A DNA stretch of 64,000 nt from Thermothelomyces thermophilus ATCC 42464 (lineage: Eukaryota; Ascomycota; Sordariomycetes; Sordariales; Chaetomiaceae): positions 3,586,001-3,650,000 of the forward strand of contig NC_016478.1 of assembly GCF_000226095.1 (NCBI RefSeq), read 5' to 3'. Below the pieces are notes generated by a model. That model was not told where the DNA came from. It did not search any database and saw only the letters and a list, made by a program, of their open reading frames with translations. The first letter of the stretch is position 1; each line of letters opens with the position of its first letter. This document shows, piece after piece, positions 22,320 to 32,323 of the stretch. The translations under genes and the position numbers were made by a program.

Positions 22320-24791
22320 ATGGATCTCACCAGCGAGGTCTTCTCCTCGATGCTCAGCCCCGTAGCCGCATTTCTCCGGCCTCGCAGGGGCAAGAGGTCT
22401 GAACCGATCATAACAACACAACCAACAACAACCAACACTACCGCTACTGCTACTACAACTTGCCCAACCACGCCGAGCATCACACCGACACCATGGCAGA
22501 CGTCCCCTCTCAACCCGCAATCACGCCTCGACAGCCTCGCCCCGCTCGTGGTTCCCCCTCCCGACCCAATGCCGCCACCGACCCCCTGCACCGCCGTTAA
22601 CGCCAACAGCGCCAGCAGCGCTGCCAACAAGAAGAATGCCAACAACAGCCACCAGACCCGACAGGAGGAACGAGAAGTGCAGCATCACCAACCACGACGC
22701 GCCACGCCCCCTCCTCCCGGCAGGGGCACATGCAGCACACATCATCACCCTCCTCGCACCCGCACCCGCACCCGGGAGTGGGGGTCACGGTCCTCCTCCT
22801 CCTCCTCCTCCTCCTCCTCCTCGTGCACCACCTGGCAGGTCGACGCCGTGGACGGACGAGGACGCCTGTGGGCCGCCACGCCGCGCTTCGCCCTCGGCAG
22901 GCCCCCCCTGCGCGTCGCCGTCTGCCTGCCCCCGCCCGAGGCGTTCCCGCCCGCGCTGCGCGCCGTCGTCCGCCCGGAGCGCGCCATGGTCGTCTGCGGC
23001 GGCGGCGGCGTCGCGGCGGACCTCGAGGTTGGCCGCTGGCTGGCGAGGGTGCTGCACTCTTGGTCTTGCGCTCGCGGCGGCGGCGGTCTCGGGGTCGGGT
23101 TATTAGCGGTCGGAGCAGGGGTCGGTGAGGAGGGGCTGGGGTGTGGGTTGGGGGAGGAGGGGGAGGGGAAGCGGACAAAGCAGGGGGTGGTGGTGGGTGA
23201 GGGTGACGAGAAGCAGGAGGAGCGTTGGTGGTGGGAGCTGCCGTTTGGGAGCATGGTGGCTGTGGATTTTGCCGCTAGCGAGGAGGAGGAGAAGAAGGAG
23301 GGGGAAGAAGAGGCAGAAGAGGGGAGTGAGGGGAGCAGGCGCCAATCGCCGGCAGCAGCGGCAGCGGGGAGGGTGCAGGTTTGTCTTTTGCCCGGGGCGG
23401 GGTACGTGGCCGAGCAGGGGATGGTTGGTCTAGAGACGCTCAGGAGGATGTGGGAGGGGGAGGTGGCGTCGGAAGCGTGGGAGGGGCTGCGTGTGGTCGA
23501 ATGGGAGAGGCTTCGGTTCAGGAAGCAGTTGCACGACGCGATATCTCTGGTTGGCGTGGATGACGGAGATGGCGGAGATAACGGGGAGGAGGCGGTCGTG
23601 GTGCTCAAGAGCGTGCTCCGGGAACAGAGGTACATGTACAATGAGCTCAAGATGCTGCTCCTGCTCCGGGAGCATCCAAATGTCATGTCCCGGCCCCTCG
23701 GCGTGGTCACTAAGAAGGGCCGGTTTGGGAGCCGAAGGGGAGTGTGCGGGTTCTTGTTAGAATGGTTTCCGCTGGGGTCGCTCCGGGAGAGGTTGCTCGC
23801 GGACGATTACGGGAGGACAACGCCGATGACGCAGAGGCTGAGGTGGGCGAAGCAGGTCACGCAGGCGCTGGTCCACATCAACGAGCACGGATGGGCCGGC
23901 TTCTACCCGGATCTCAAGCCCGACAACGTGGTGTTGAAGGAGGACGCAGCAACGGGGATGCTGAACGCGGTGCTAATTGACATGGAACAGCGCGGGGGAT
24001 GGTTCGCTTGGAGCCCGCCCGAGGTGGCTTACGTGGAATATCTGGAGATCCTGGTGGATGAGTCCGGGCTGGAGGAGGGCGAGCAGAGAGATGAGATCCT
24101 CGAGCTACTGCGGGCATACTACGGCGATCCCGACTGGAAGCCGGGGGCGGCCAGCCCGCGGTTCCACAACGCGAAGGGCGGCTTCAGCTCACCGTGGCTG
24201 GCTCTGCTAAGGCAAAGGGGATCCGACGGGAAAGGAAGTGATCTTCTGGAGCGGGCCCAGGTCTTTATGCTCGGCAAGCTCCTGTGGTGTATTTTCGAAG
24301 GGCAGCCGCTGGTCAGGTGTGGCATCGACCACGAGGTGCTGCGGGATCCGGATCCGGACTACGAGTCGGCGAGGTCGGGGAAGGCTAGAGCGTTCCCCGA
24401 GTTCAAGCGGACCCCAGATGTGCTCCGCCCCCTGATCCGGGCCTGCACTGCCGGGGCGCCTGAGTGGGTGGCTAATAACCAGCAAAGGCTACCGGGTGTG
24501 GTCCTGCGGGGTGGGAAGTTGTATCCTGCAGCCTCCGATGAGCAGTCATACGCTCAGGGGGACGCTCTCGACGCAGCGAGGGCGTATTGGGCGCGGGAAG
24601 TTGAGCTAGCAAAGGAGTTCGTGAGAGATGCGGCTCTGACCATGAACAGGCCAACAGAAGCTGGCCACCAAGAAATACCTCAACGTCCGGTCACCTTGCT
24701 GGAACAAGCAAGGACACGCCCATTTTTTTCAGAGATCCTCGCCGAGCTGGATCAAATCGAGCGCCAACTCGTGACGGAAATTCGGCCCTGA
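22320..24791 (+). CDS. Atypical protein kinase-like protein
   Basis: An 823-codon open frame from the first well-placed ATG. The N-terminal third (about residues 1-220) is Thr/Ser/Pro-rich low complexity and includes a Ser run from TCC repeats. Acidic low complexity follows (about 270-360). A kinase fold is in the C-terminal half: Lys430 (VVVLKSV), Glu442 in helix C (YNELKML), catalytic-loop Asp531 in FYPDLKPDN and Asp554 in IDMEQ. The usual HRD is YPD and DFG is DME, but the Lys, Glu and two Asp are kept, so weak activity is possible. I do not recognise a named subfamily. The frame does not end in non-coding DNA: after TGA at 24789-24791 the same frame stays open with good codon bias to 25106 (see next entry). 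Expression data would decide the real C-terminus. Confidence 0.75.
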   Translation: MDLTSEVFSSMLSPVAAFLRPRRGKRSEPIITTQPTTTNTTATATTTCPTTPSITPTPWQTSPLNPQSRLDSLAPLVVPPPDPMPPPTPCTAVNANSASSAANKKNANNSHQTRQEEREVQHHQPRRATPPPPGRGTCSTHHHPPRTRTRTREWGSRSSSSSSSSSSSCTTWQVDAVDGRGRLWAATPRFALGRPPLRVAVCLPPPEAFPPALRAVVRPERAMVVCGGGGVAADLEVGRWLARVLHSWSCARGGGGLGVGLLAVGAGVGEEGLGCGLGEEGEGKRTKQGVVVGEGDEKQEERWWWELPFGSMVAVDFAASEEEEKKEGEEEAEEGSEGSRRQSPAAAAAGRVQVCLLPGAGYVAEQGMVGLETLRRMWEGEVASEAWEGLRVVEWERLRFRKQLHDAISLVGVDDGDGGDNGEEAVVVLKSVLREQRYMYNELKMLLLLREHPNVMSRPLGVVTKKGRFGSRRGVCGFLLEWFPLGSLRERLLADDYGRTTPMTQRLRWAKQVTQALVHINEHGWAGFYPDLKPDNVVLKEDAATGMLNAVLIDMEQRGGWFAWSPPEVAYVEYLEILVDESGLEEGEQRDEILELLRAYYGDPDWKPGAASPRFHNAKGGFSSPWLALLRQRGSDGKGSDLLERAQVFMLGKLLWCIFEGQPLVRCGIDHEVLRDPDPDYESARSGKARAFPEFKRTPDVLRPLIRACTAGAPEWVANNQQRLPGVVLRGGKLYPAASDEQSYAQGDALDAARAYWAREVELAKEFVRDAALTMNRPTEAGHQEIPQRPVTLLEQARTRPFFSEILAELDQIERQLVTEIRP

Positions 24792-25106
24792 GTTGAGACC
24801 TGGGACTTCGCCCGTGACAACGGTGGGCAGCGCGCCGTCGGGCAGTGTCGACTGCACGTGGACCCATCCAGGACGTTCCCGAGGCCCTCCTTCATCGCCT
24901 TTTCGAACCTGCCAGAGTACGGCGAAGGGGTGCGGGTCTTGTTTGGCGACCTGCCGTCGCTGGATGAGGATGAGCATGGCGACAGCTGGTGCTACTTTGC
25001 CATGGCGGGAACGCTGGACTTTTGGTTCGGCCCGGACGCGGCGGCCGTGTCGGTGCGAGAGGGCAAACCGATTCCTCGGGAGACGCTTTTGAAGAAGCAT
25101 GGATGA
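24792..25106 (+). CDS. In-frame C-terminal extension of the kinase-like gene
   Basis: Directly after the TGA the same frame runs 104 codons to a second TGA, with GC-rich third positions and protein-like sequence (VETWDF, GEGVRVLFGDL, DSWCYFAMAG). Three explanations fit. The stop may be a nonsense mutation, since TGG or CGA to TGA is one transition. It may be removed by an intron: GTGACG at 24771 to CAG at 24830 is 60 nt, or to CAG at 24845 is 75 nt, both phase 0 and in frame, with a GTGAC branch-like site. Or the stop is read through. I favour the intron or nonsense reading. There is no separate start codon with good context, so an independent gene is unlikely. Confidence 0.6.
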   Translation, partial: VETWDFARDNGGQRAVGQCRLHVDPSRTFPRPSFIAFSNLPEYGEGVRVLFGDLPSLDEDEHGDSWCYFAMAGTLDFWFGPDAAAVSVREGKPIPRETLLKKHG

Positions 25107-25547
25107 CGTTCTGTCGGCGCCGCTCGTGTAGAACAACAATTTTTTGCATTAGCACGTCAACGCGGTACCGGGCAAGACACCCCTCCTGCCAGATAACCAA
25201 CCAACCAACCAAGCGTAGCCGCCCCACCCCCCCCCCCACCCCTTTTTTTTTGTTTCTCCCCCGTTAGACCGCGACGCCGGCTTGAACAGTGTGTGAATGG
25301 TTGCTGCACCCATCCAACCATTCATCCATCCAGACGAATATCGTACAAGTCAATTCCCCGTTTCGGTCAAACCGGTGATTTATGCATCTTTTTAGGGACA
25401 AGAAGCAAGACGATCGGCTTCTCTCGACTTCCCTTGCATTGATTTCTTCCAAAAAATTACATAACGACGCTGTCGCTAATCCAAGCTTTTCTTCGTCTTC
25501 TTCTTCTTCTTCTCGCCACGCTAGCATCACCTCCCCTGCCCTAATTA
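25107..25547. other. Intergenic between convergent genes
   Basis: Contains C and T runs near 25226-25252 and 3' ends of the neighbours. No gene seen. Confidence 0.6.
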
Positions 25548-27305
25548 CTATCCGGCGGCCTCCTCCATCTCGACATCGGGATCCACCTCGGTGCCGAGGT
25601 CCCTGTCCTCGAGGAAGCGGCGGCCGAGCAGGCGGTCGGGCAAGTAGTCCTGCTTGACGCGGCCGTCGCGGTAGTTGGGCGGGTACTTGTACTCCTTGCC
25701 GTAACCCATCTCGCGCATCAGGCGGGTCGGGGCGTTGCGCAGGTGGACGGGGACGGGCAGGGCGGCGACGCCGGGCTCCTGCAGGGCCGAGAGGGCGTTG
25801 TTGAGCCCCCGGTAGGCGCGCGTGCTCTTGGGGGCGAGCGCGAGGGCGACGGCGCAGTGGGCGAGCGGGATGCGCGCCTCGGGCATGCCGATCTGCTGCG
25901 TCGCCGTGTAGGTCGCCGTGGCCAGGGGCAGCATCGAGTTGTCGGCCAGCCCGACGTCCTCGGACGCGATCACGACCATGCGCCGCGCCACGAACAGCGG
26001 GTCCTCGCCCGACTGCAGCATCCGCGCCAGGTAGTACAGCGCCGCGTCCGGGTCCGAGCCGCGCACGGACTTGTGGAAGGCCGAGATGGTGTCGTAGTGC
26101 TGGTCGCCCGCCCGGTCGTAGACGAGCGTCTTGGTGAGGGCCGCCTTGATCGACTCCTTGGTCAGCGGCTCCGGGTTGTCCGGGTCCGGCGGCCGGTTGG
26201 TCAGGGAGAGGGCCATCTCGAGCAGGTTGAGGGCGGTGCGGGCGTCGCCGTCGGCAAAGGCCGAGAGGTAGCGGAGGAGCTCCTCGTCGATCAGCGGGGA
26301 GATCTCGATGCCTCCCTGCTCGGCCTCCTGCTCGAGGGCCCGCACGAGGATGCGCTGGAGGTCGTCCTCGGTCAGGGGCTGGAGGGTGAACGTCCTGCAG
26401 CGGCTGAGGAGGGCCGCCTGGACGCGGAAGCTGGGATTCTCGGTCGTCGCCCCTATCAGCGTGATGGTCCCTGCCTCGACCGGCTTCAGGAACACATCCT
26501 GTTGCCCCTTGTTGAACCGGTGGATCTCGTCGCAGAAGATGATGGTCTTCCGCCCCGTCAAGGCCAGCTCGTTGGCCGCTTCGGCAAAGAGCTTCTTGCA
26601 CTCTGCCACCCCCGTGCTGGTCGCGTTCAGCTCGATGAAACGACTGCCCACGCGGCGCGCAATGCACCGGGCGATGGTCGTCTTGCCGGTGCCCGACCCA
26701 CCCCAGAGAATCATGCTCGGGACGCGGTCCGACTCGATCAGCGCGCGCAGTACCCCGTTGGGGCCGACCAGGTCCTGCCCGAAAATGTCATCCAGGGTGT
26801 CCGGCCGCATGCGCTCGGCGAGCGGCGCGGTGCGAGTATTCTTGGATCGCTTCGTCAGCGGGCCGCTCGATCCGGTTGCGCCGTCGGGCGGCCGCGGGTC
26901 TGCTACCGATGCCGTCGATCCATCCTTGTTTCCATCGTCGCCAACGCCGCTGTTCTGGGCGCCGTTCGGTAAGTCGGTTGGCGATCCGTCGCAGCCCGGC
27001 CCTTCATCATAGCTCCGCTTAGTTCCGGCCTTGGTCCCATTGCTACCCCATTGCAGCGGTGCCGAGGGCCTCGCGTTTGTGAGCTGTCGCTTCGCAGCGG
27101 GCGGCTGAAAGAAGGTTGATGCGGATCGCTTCTTTTGAGTCGAGCTCGGGGGCTGGCTCGCGGAGTAGCTCTGTGCCCCGCCCGGCGGAGAGGATGCGGT
27201 CGGCTCCTCGGACTCGTCGAGAAGAAATGTCCGGCAGCCCGAGTCGATATGGTCGTTGATTTCGGTGCCTTTGACGCTTCGGTTGCAAATTGGGCAGACT
27301 ACCAT
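25548..27305 (-). CDS. mgs1: Mgs1/WRNIP1-type AAA+ ATPase with UBZ zinc finger
   Basis: A single exon of 585 residues. The N-terminus has a Rad18-type ubiquitin-binding zinc finger, CPICNRSVKGTEINDHIDSGC at residues 4-24 (Cys4, Cys7, His19, Cys24 as the ligands). A disordered Ser/Pro linker follows, with SASTFFQP near 62-70, which resembles part of a PCNA-interaction motif. The AAA+ core has Walker A with Lys208 (GGSGTGKTTIAR), Walker B Asp259-Glu260 (IIFCDEIHRF), sensor 1 (GATTENPS) and the MgsA/Rar-type C-terminal region (VYDRAGDQHYDTISAFHKS, GSDPDAALYYLARML). The family protects stalled replication forks, binding PCNA and ubiquitin and acting with DNA polymerase delta. It is nuclear. The length and motifs match the family and nothing is missing. 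Confidence 0.95.
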   Translation of the reverse strand: MVVCPICNRSVKGTEINDHIDSGCRTFLLDESEEPTASSPPGGAQSYSASQPPSSTQKKRSASTFFQPPAAKRQLTNARPSAPLQWGSNGTKAGTKRSYDEGPGCDGSPTDLPNGAQNSGVGDDGNKDGSTASVADPRPPDGATGSSGPLTKRSKNTRTAPLAERMRPDTLDDIFGQDLVGPNGVLRALIESDRVPSMILWGGSGTGKTTIARCIARRVGSRFIELNATSTGVAECKKLFAEAANELALTGRKTIIFCDEIHRFNKGQQDVFLKPVEAGTITLIGATTENPSFRVQAALLSRCRTFTLQPLTEDDLQRILVRALEQEAEQGGIEISPLIDEELLRYLSAFADGDARTALNLLEMALSLTNRPPDPDNPEPLTKESIKAALTKTLVYDRAGDQHYDTISAFHKSVRGSDPDAALYYLARMLQSGEDPLFVARRMVVIASEDVGLADNSMLPLATATYTATQQIGMPEARIPLAHCAVALALAPKSTRAYRGLNNALSALQEPGVAALPVPVHLRNAPTRLMREMGYGKEYKYPPNYRDGRVKQDYLPDRLLGRRFLEDRDLGTEVDPDVEMEEAAG

Positions 27306-28317
27306 GGTACGGACGGTATATACAAATGCGCAGCCTGTACCACAAAAAAGAAAAGAAGAAATGTATTTTTTGTTATGTCCAAGACTGTTGTTGCTGAACT
27401 AAAAAAAATGAAACAAGCTGTCCCAACCAAATTTGTGGTTGCTGGCTGCAAGTCAACATCCAGTGCAGCTCTGCTCAGACGCGCGAGGCGCGCTGTTTGG
27501 TGGAGCCGTTAGTTAATTGACCTGGACGCGATTCGCGGGCCCACTCGGTTTCTGCAGCGTGGCAACGCACGGCCCCTTTGCAATTGGAAGTGGAACAGAC
27601 CAAGTGATTCGGGTACGCGTAGAATCGTGGTCTTCTTAGTTGATGCCTGAGCAAGTGACTTTCGAACAGTATTTTTGTAAGGTATATTGCTCGAGGATGG
27701 AACTAACCGCGCCTCCTCCGCACCTGCCTATGGATCGACTCAACTCGACCAGGCGGGCAAGCAAGTGGTGGGCTGAGGAGGACGGGGCACTAGTGTACGG
27801 ATTAACTAGTTAAATTAATGTGCTTATTAGGGACCCGCCACTGTGGTTCGGTGATGACCTGGGGGAGCTCGTCCCGTCCCGACAGGTCCCCTCCGGTCAG
27901 GTCCCCCCCACCTTGAAACACTTCCCCAACCACAGGAGGGGATTCTAGTTATCTATAGCAACCTCTTGGTCATGGCTTACGTATCTGTGTTTTTTGTGTA
28001 TGACACCTTACCAGAAGTGCGCTGTTGTATGTCATCGTTTGTTAATCGCATCCATAATTTTTCCCAGCCTCGTCCGGGAGAAAGGAGACGCCGTAACGGT
28101 TACCTGGTATCCTAAAACTATTCTACATAACTTGGGGCGCGGGGCGATTACCCGTTCACGCCGGCACAATGATCCAGCAAATCCGGCTTCACGCGACAGC
28201 GTGCTCATGCAAACATGGGGTGTCATGTCACCCCTCAATATCATAACTCGCTGAAGCCAATTTTCCTTCCCCGTTCGGGGTCGTGCGTGGTGCCAGTATC
28301 CCTCCCTCTTCGCTCCA
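27306..28317. other. Intergenic, no gene seen
   Basis: About 1 kb between two minus-strand genes. It should contain the mgs1 promoter and the 3' end of isa1. Mixed composition, short direct repeats of GTCCCxTCC near 27870-27905, no gene or RNA recognised. Confidence 0.55.
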
Positions 28318-29196
28318 TCAAACCATAAACGACTCGCCACACCCACACTGCTCCTCTGCTCAACGGTTAGCTCTCGTCTTCTCTCCAGATTTGGAAAAGA
28401 ACAGGATACGGAAGTTGGGGGGGGGAGGGAACTCACTGATATTCGGATTCCGAAAGACGAACCGCTGGCTCAGCTTGTCCTCGACCCAGTCCATCTCGCT
28501 CCCTATGATGCTGAAGAGCGCCTTGCTGTCGATGAGCACCTTGACGCCGTCCTGCTCCACCGTCTCGTCGAACGCGCCCGGCTTCTCGACGTACTCGAGG
28601 TGGTAGGCCAGCCCCGAGCACCCGCGGTTGCGCACGCCCACCTTGATCAGCTTGGGCTCGGGCTGGTCCAGCAGCGCCCGTAGGTGCTCCACCGCCGCCG
28701 GCGTCAGGGTGATGGCGGCTTTGCGGGCGCGCAGGCGGGAGCGGGGCCGCGCCGAGGGTTTGGCTGCTGTTCCTGTCCCTGCTCCTGCTCCTGCCGTCGC
28801 TGACGACGGGGCACTGGTTGGAGATGGTTGTGGAGACGAGTTTGGGGACGAGGTCGGTTCTGATGTCGGTGTCGCGGCAAAGCCAGCCTTGGACTGTTGC
28901 GCTTCCCTTTCCGGGATCGACTTGTCCGCTGTCTCCGGCGGTGCCCCCTGCTTCGGTGGTGGCCTGGTCTCGTGGATCTTGGGCATAGCCGGCGTCTCTA
29001 TCGGGGTCGCGATCGAGGTGTCTGGGACGGAGGCGTTGCGCGCTGTCGGTGGCGGCCGGGACGGGAGAGTATAGGCTTGGAATGCGGCGACCAGCGAGCA
29101 GGGGCTCGTCGAGAATTGGCGCTGGCGCAACAGATTGCGGCGGCAAGAGAAGCAGATGGAGGCGGCCCTCCTCGTCAGCAAGCTCGGCGCATTCAT
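28318..29196 (-). CDS. isa1: Isa1/ISCA1-type iron-sulfur cluster assembly protein, mitochondrial
   Basis: Exon 1 is 29196-28437 and a 38-nt last exon is 28355-28318, around an 81-nt phase-1 intron (donor GTGAGT), 265 residues in all. The tiny exon supplies KEQCGCGESFMV, so the essential cysteines C257 and C259 exist only after splicing; C193 (NRGCSGL) is in exon 1. These three are the family's Fe-S ligands. An Arg-rich, acid-poor N-terminus (residues 1-40) fits mitochondrial import. A Ser/Pro/Ala linker of about 110 residues precedes the HesB/IscA domain (about 160-265). With Isa2 and Iba57 it builds 4Fe-4S clusters in the matrix for aconitase and lipoate synthase; that role is from the family. 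Confidence 0.93.
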
Positions 29197-29550
29197 TGTG
29201 GTTGGTAATGCGAGTGATCGCAATCACGGCGGTTCGCAAGGGGGCACAGTTTGCTTCGGGTCTGCTCGCTGCAGTTGCCGGAAGTTTGTCATCAATGTTG
29301 ATCTCCAAGGCAAAAAAGCAGCTCAAATGGTTGGGGCCGGCAATGACATGATGCCAAGCCTCGGGGCAGTCCGGTTTCCGCCGGGCCAATGAGCGCTTCG
29401 GCATTAGGAATCATCCCCAAACGCCACCGATCTACCAAACCTCGGCCCTTGATGGACCCGAGAGTACGGATACCGATAGTGCACACTATATAAGGCAAGG
29501 TACGAGATAGAGTAAGTAGTTTAAAATGCAGGTACATACAAACACAAAAT

Positions 29551-29552
<2 letters not shown>

Positions 29553-29587
<35 letters not shown>
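29553..29587. repeat. Poly-A tract, 35 nt
   Basis: A long A homopolymer upstream of isa1 (between it and the next gene). No matching target-site duplication or ORF suggests a LINE. Confidence 0.9.
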
Positions 29588-29588
<1 letters not shown>

Positions 29589-29879
29589 AGCGGAGCTGGC
29601 TTGAGCAGAGAGGGCGGAAGAGCACGTCGGCCAAGGCATCGATGGGTCGTCGAGCTGCAGCAACTTGAATCCAATCATATAGTCAGTCCTCTTTGGTGTT
29701 TTGTGTCGCATTTCCAGCGCAGAGTGGTATCTTAGGTGCCAACTGTGAGGCCTTCACTCAACCGCAGTCGTCGTCCGAATCCAACGAAACTGATGGGATG
29801 ACCTTTGACAACGGGGAAACCCATCTGGTGTCTTTTTCTTTTTTTTTTTTTTCTTTTTTTTTCCTTTCGTTTCTCCAGA

Positions 29880-32323
29880 CTAATGCGCCAGCATCTCTCT
29901 TACATCTCCCACCGCAGCCCTCGCCATCTTCTTCAGCAGCGTCCTCTCATCTGCCTCGCGGTACTTCTCCCAATCATCCAAACCCTCCTTAGCTTGGATG
30001 CTGAGCGTCTCATACCCTTGCTTGATCACCTCGGCGACCTGCATACTCGTCAACTGCGAGCGCGCTCCCTGCCCAGCACCCGCGTTCCCTTTCCCCCCGT
30101 CACTGCCGGCAAGCATCTCCTTGTAGTGCATGCTCACGTTGACCAGCGTATCGATTGAGTTACTCGCCCGGTTCGCCAAGCCGTACGTGTCCCTGAACTT
30201 GATGAGGACCTCGCCCGACTCGACCACCTTGTAGAACAGGTCATCGTACGCCGCAGGCGTCGGCAGAAATGTCTCGCCTGCCGACAGTCCCAGCGCGATC
30301 AGGTTCACCACGTGATCCAGAAGCGTGTCAATATGCGGCAGCGCCTTGAGATCGGCCGCGTACGTCGTCAGGAAGCGCACCAGCGACAGGAGCGAGCGGA
30401 AAAAGTCGGCCCAGTGGTATTGCAGGCGGGTGCGCGAACGCGACATATAGCCAACGACGCGAAGCAGGATCCCGACGCAGACCGTGTACAGCCCGGCGTC
30501 CAGCCGCCGCCGCAGGTTGTGGTTGATGGCGTCCAGCATCGTGTCCATGACGGCCGTCGCCAGGACACGTTCGCCGCGCACCAGAGGGAGGTACGGAGAG
30601 CGCTGCCGGCAGAGGCGCACGGGCACCTTGCTGTCCTCGCTGCAGATGCGCTTGCAGAGGATGGGGTCCTCGACGAGGAGGCGGAAGACCATCAGGTTGA
30701 GGTGGCAGTAGAGAGTTGTGCGCTGGGAGAGGTGCGCGTGTTGGAGGAGGTATGAGGTCAGGGAGATGAAGCTCGCGAACGGCTGTTCTTCGCCCTTTCC
30801 CGGCGTCCAGGTGACCAGTTCCAAGCTGAAGAGTTTGTTGGCGTGGGTGAAGTCGTACGTGGCAAGCAGCACAGCTGCTTCCCGGCCGGGTCTGCGAACG
30901 AACCTTGGGGTCAGTTGACTCTCTTCAGCGGTGGGCGGGTGGGTGCTTTCGGACGACGTACAACTCTGCAAACATTTTCTTCGCCGTGTCTGCGTCATAG
31001 GCTGGCTTTGGCGGTGGCTTGCCCCCCGGAGCAATAGCCCCAAGCCCAATCTTGCTCAACGTACCCGCTAGTGACCAGCCTTCTGGGAGGTCCTCCTGCA
31101 CGTCGAGGTACTGCGCCCTCAACCTTTGGCATGTCTGCCCGACGCTTTTGACGATGCCCCTTATGACCCTCTCGTTGACGAAATCATTGAGTCGCATCTG
31201 GTAGGGGTTCTGGAACTCGAACTTGTTGTAGTTGGCCAGGAGCCCGAGGAGCACGAAGGGTGAGGATATCTTGGGCGCCGGGGACGAGATTTGTGATTGG
31301 ATGCACTGGGCCTGTTAGCGGAGAAGAAAAGACGACGGGGCCGTCTCGTGGGTTTCACCGACGTTGATGATGGCTGGGAAAAGGTCCCGTTGGATGAAGT
31401 AGGTGAGCAGGCTGGTCTGGTAGGCTCCGGACGTGACCGCCAACGCTACCTCGACTGCCCTCTGCTGGAGGTCGGCTGTGTACGTGCAGCTAGCTCGGTT
31501 CCCTACCCGCGGCTCCTCCTGCCCGACATGGCCGATGCCGCCAGGGCAACATTCGTGCGTCGTGCTCCTCCCAGTCCGGATGATCGACTCCAATGCGCTG
31601 ACGAACTCGGTAAAAACGTTGTCGATGTGGTCCAGGCCGGCGAGCAGCTCGATAATGTCAGAGCTCGGGTTCGTATACTTCTTGGCCAGCACCGCGAGCA
31701 TAAACGTGCTCAGGGTCTGCGGAGTAGCCAGGTCAGAAGATGTGTTCCCGCCATTGGATCCCTGTGTATGCTCACATCCAGCGCATGGAGGTCCGCCACG
31801 CCATATGGGTGCCTCAGAGCGGCAATGGCCTGTACAAACAGCTGTTGGGTCTGGTGCTGAAGCTGCAGCAAGTCATTGGGCCTCGTCTCGTCGAGTATCT
31901 TCCGCAGAGCCGGCCGGTCAGGCCTGAGGAGGAAGAACTCTTTCCAGAACCCTTCTGATCGCTCGGTGTCGTCCGAATCGTCCTATCCGGTCGGGCTACC
32001 AGTCAACGCGTGCTCGGGATGTGGGAAAAATAAAAATAAAAATAAAAAGCCTGTTGCGCATCGGATCACGGGCGCCACGGCAAGGAGCACCACTAACCTG
32101 TTGGGAGAAAGTAACAAAAGTGTCAGTAACTCGGTACTGCGACGGCGCTAAGCAGAGTTGTAAGGGCGGTACAAGGGCCTAGTGCTGACTTCCTGGGAGC
32201 AAGTGGGCAATGAACGAGTAAAAGAACAGCAGATCAGACCTTGAACAGCGCCTCGTACAGGCGAACGATCTTAGGCTGGAACACCTCTGGCCGAGGCTGG
32301 TGAGTAAGGGGAGACGGCTCCAT
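29880..32323 (-). CDS. ARMH3/C10orf76 (DUF1741) armadillo-like protein
   Basis: Five exons: 32323-32240, 31982-31776, 31716-31363, 31311-30962 and 30891-29880, all with consistent phases, giving 668 residues. The blocks EGFWKEFFLLRPDRP, the middle LLGLLANYNKFEFQNPYQMRLNDF and the C-terminal DUF1741 core (AINHNLRRRLDAGLY, RSRTRLQYHWADFFRSLL, GETFLPTPAAYDDLFYKVVES) match the family. The family is cytosolic and Golgi-associated; human ARMH3 helps PI4KB and GBF1. The first intron is 257 nt, long for this window, with an atypical GTCTGA donor and an AAAAAT repeat, so a small extra exon may be missed. A 24-codon stretch in exon 3 (after SIIRTGRS) looks unlike family sequence and may be a further intron. 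Confidence 0.85.

Noticed and set aside
29553-29587. LINE polyA tail
   Set aside because: No LINE ORF or target duplication next to it.
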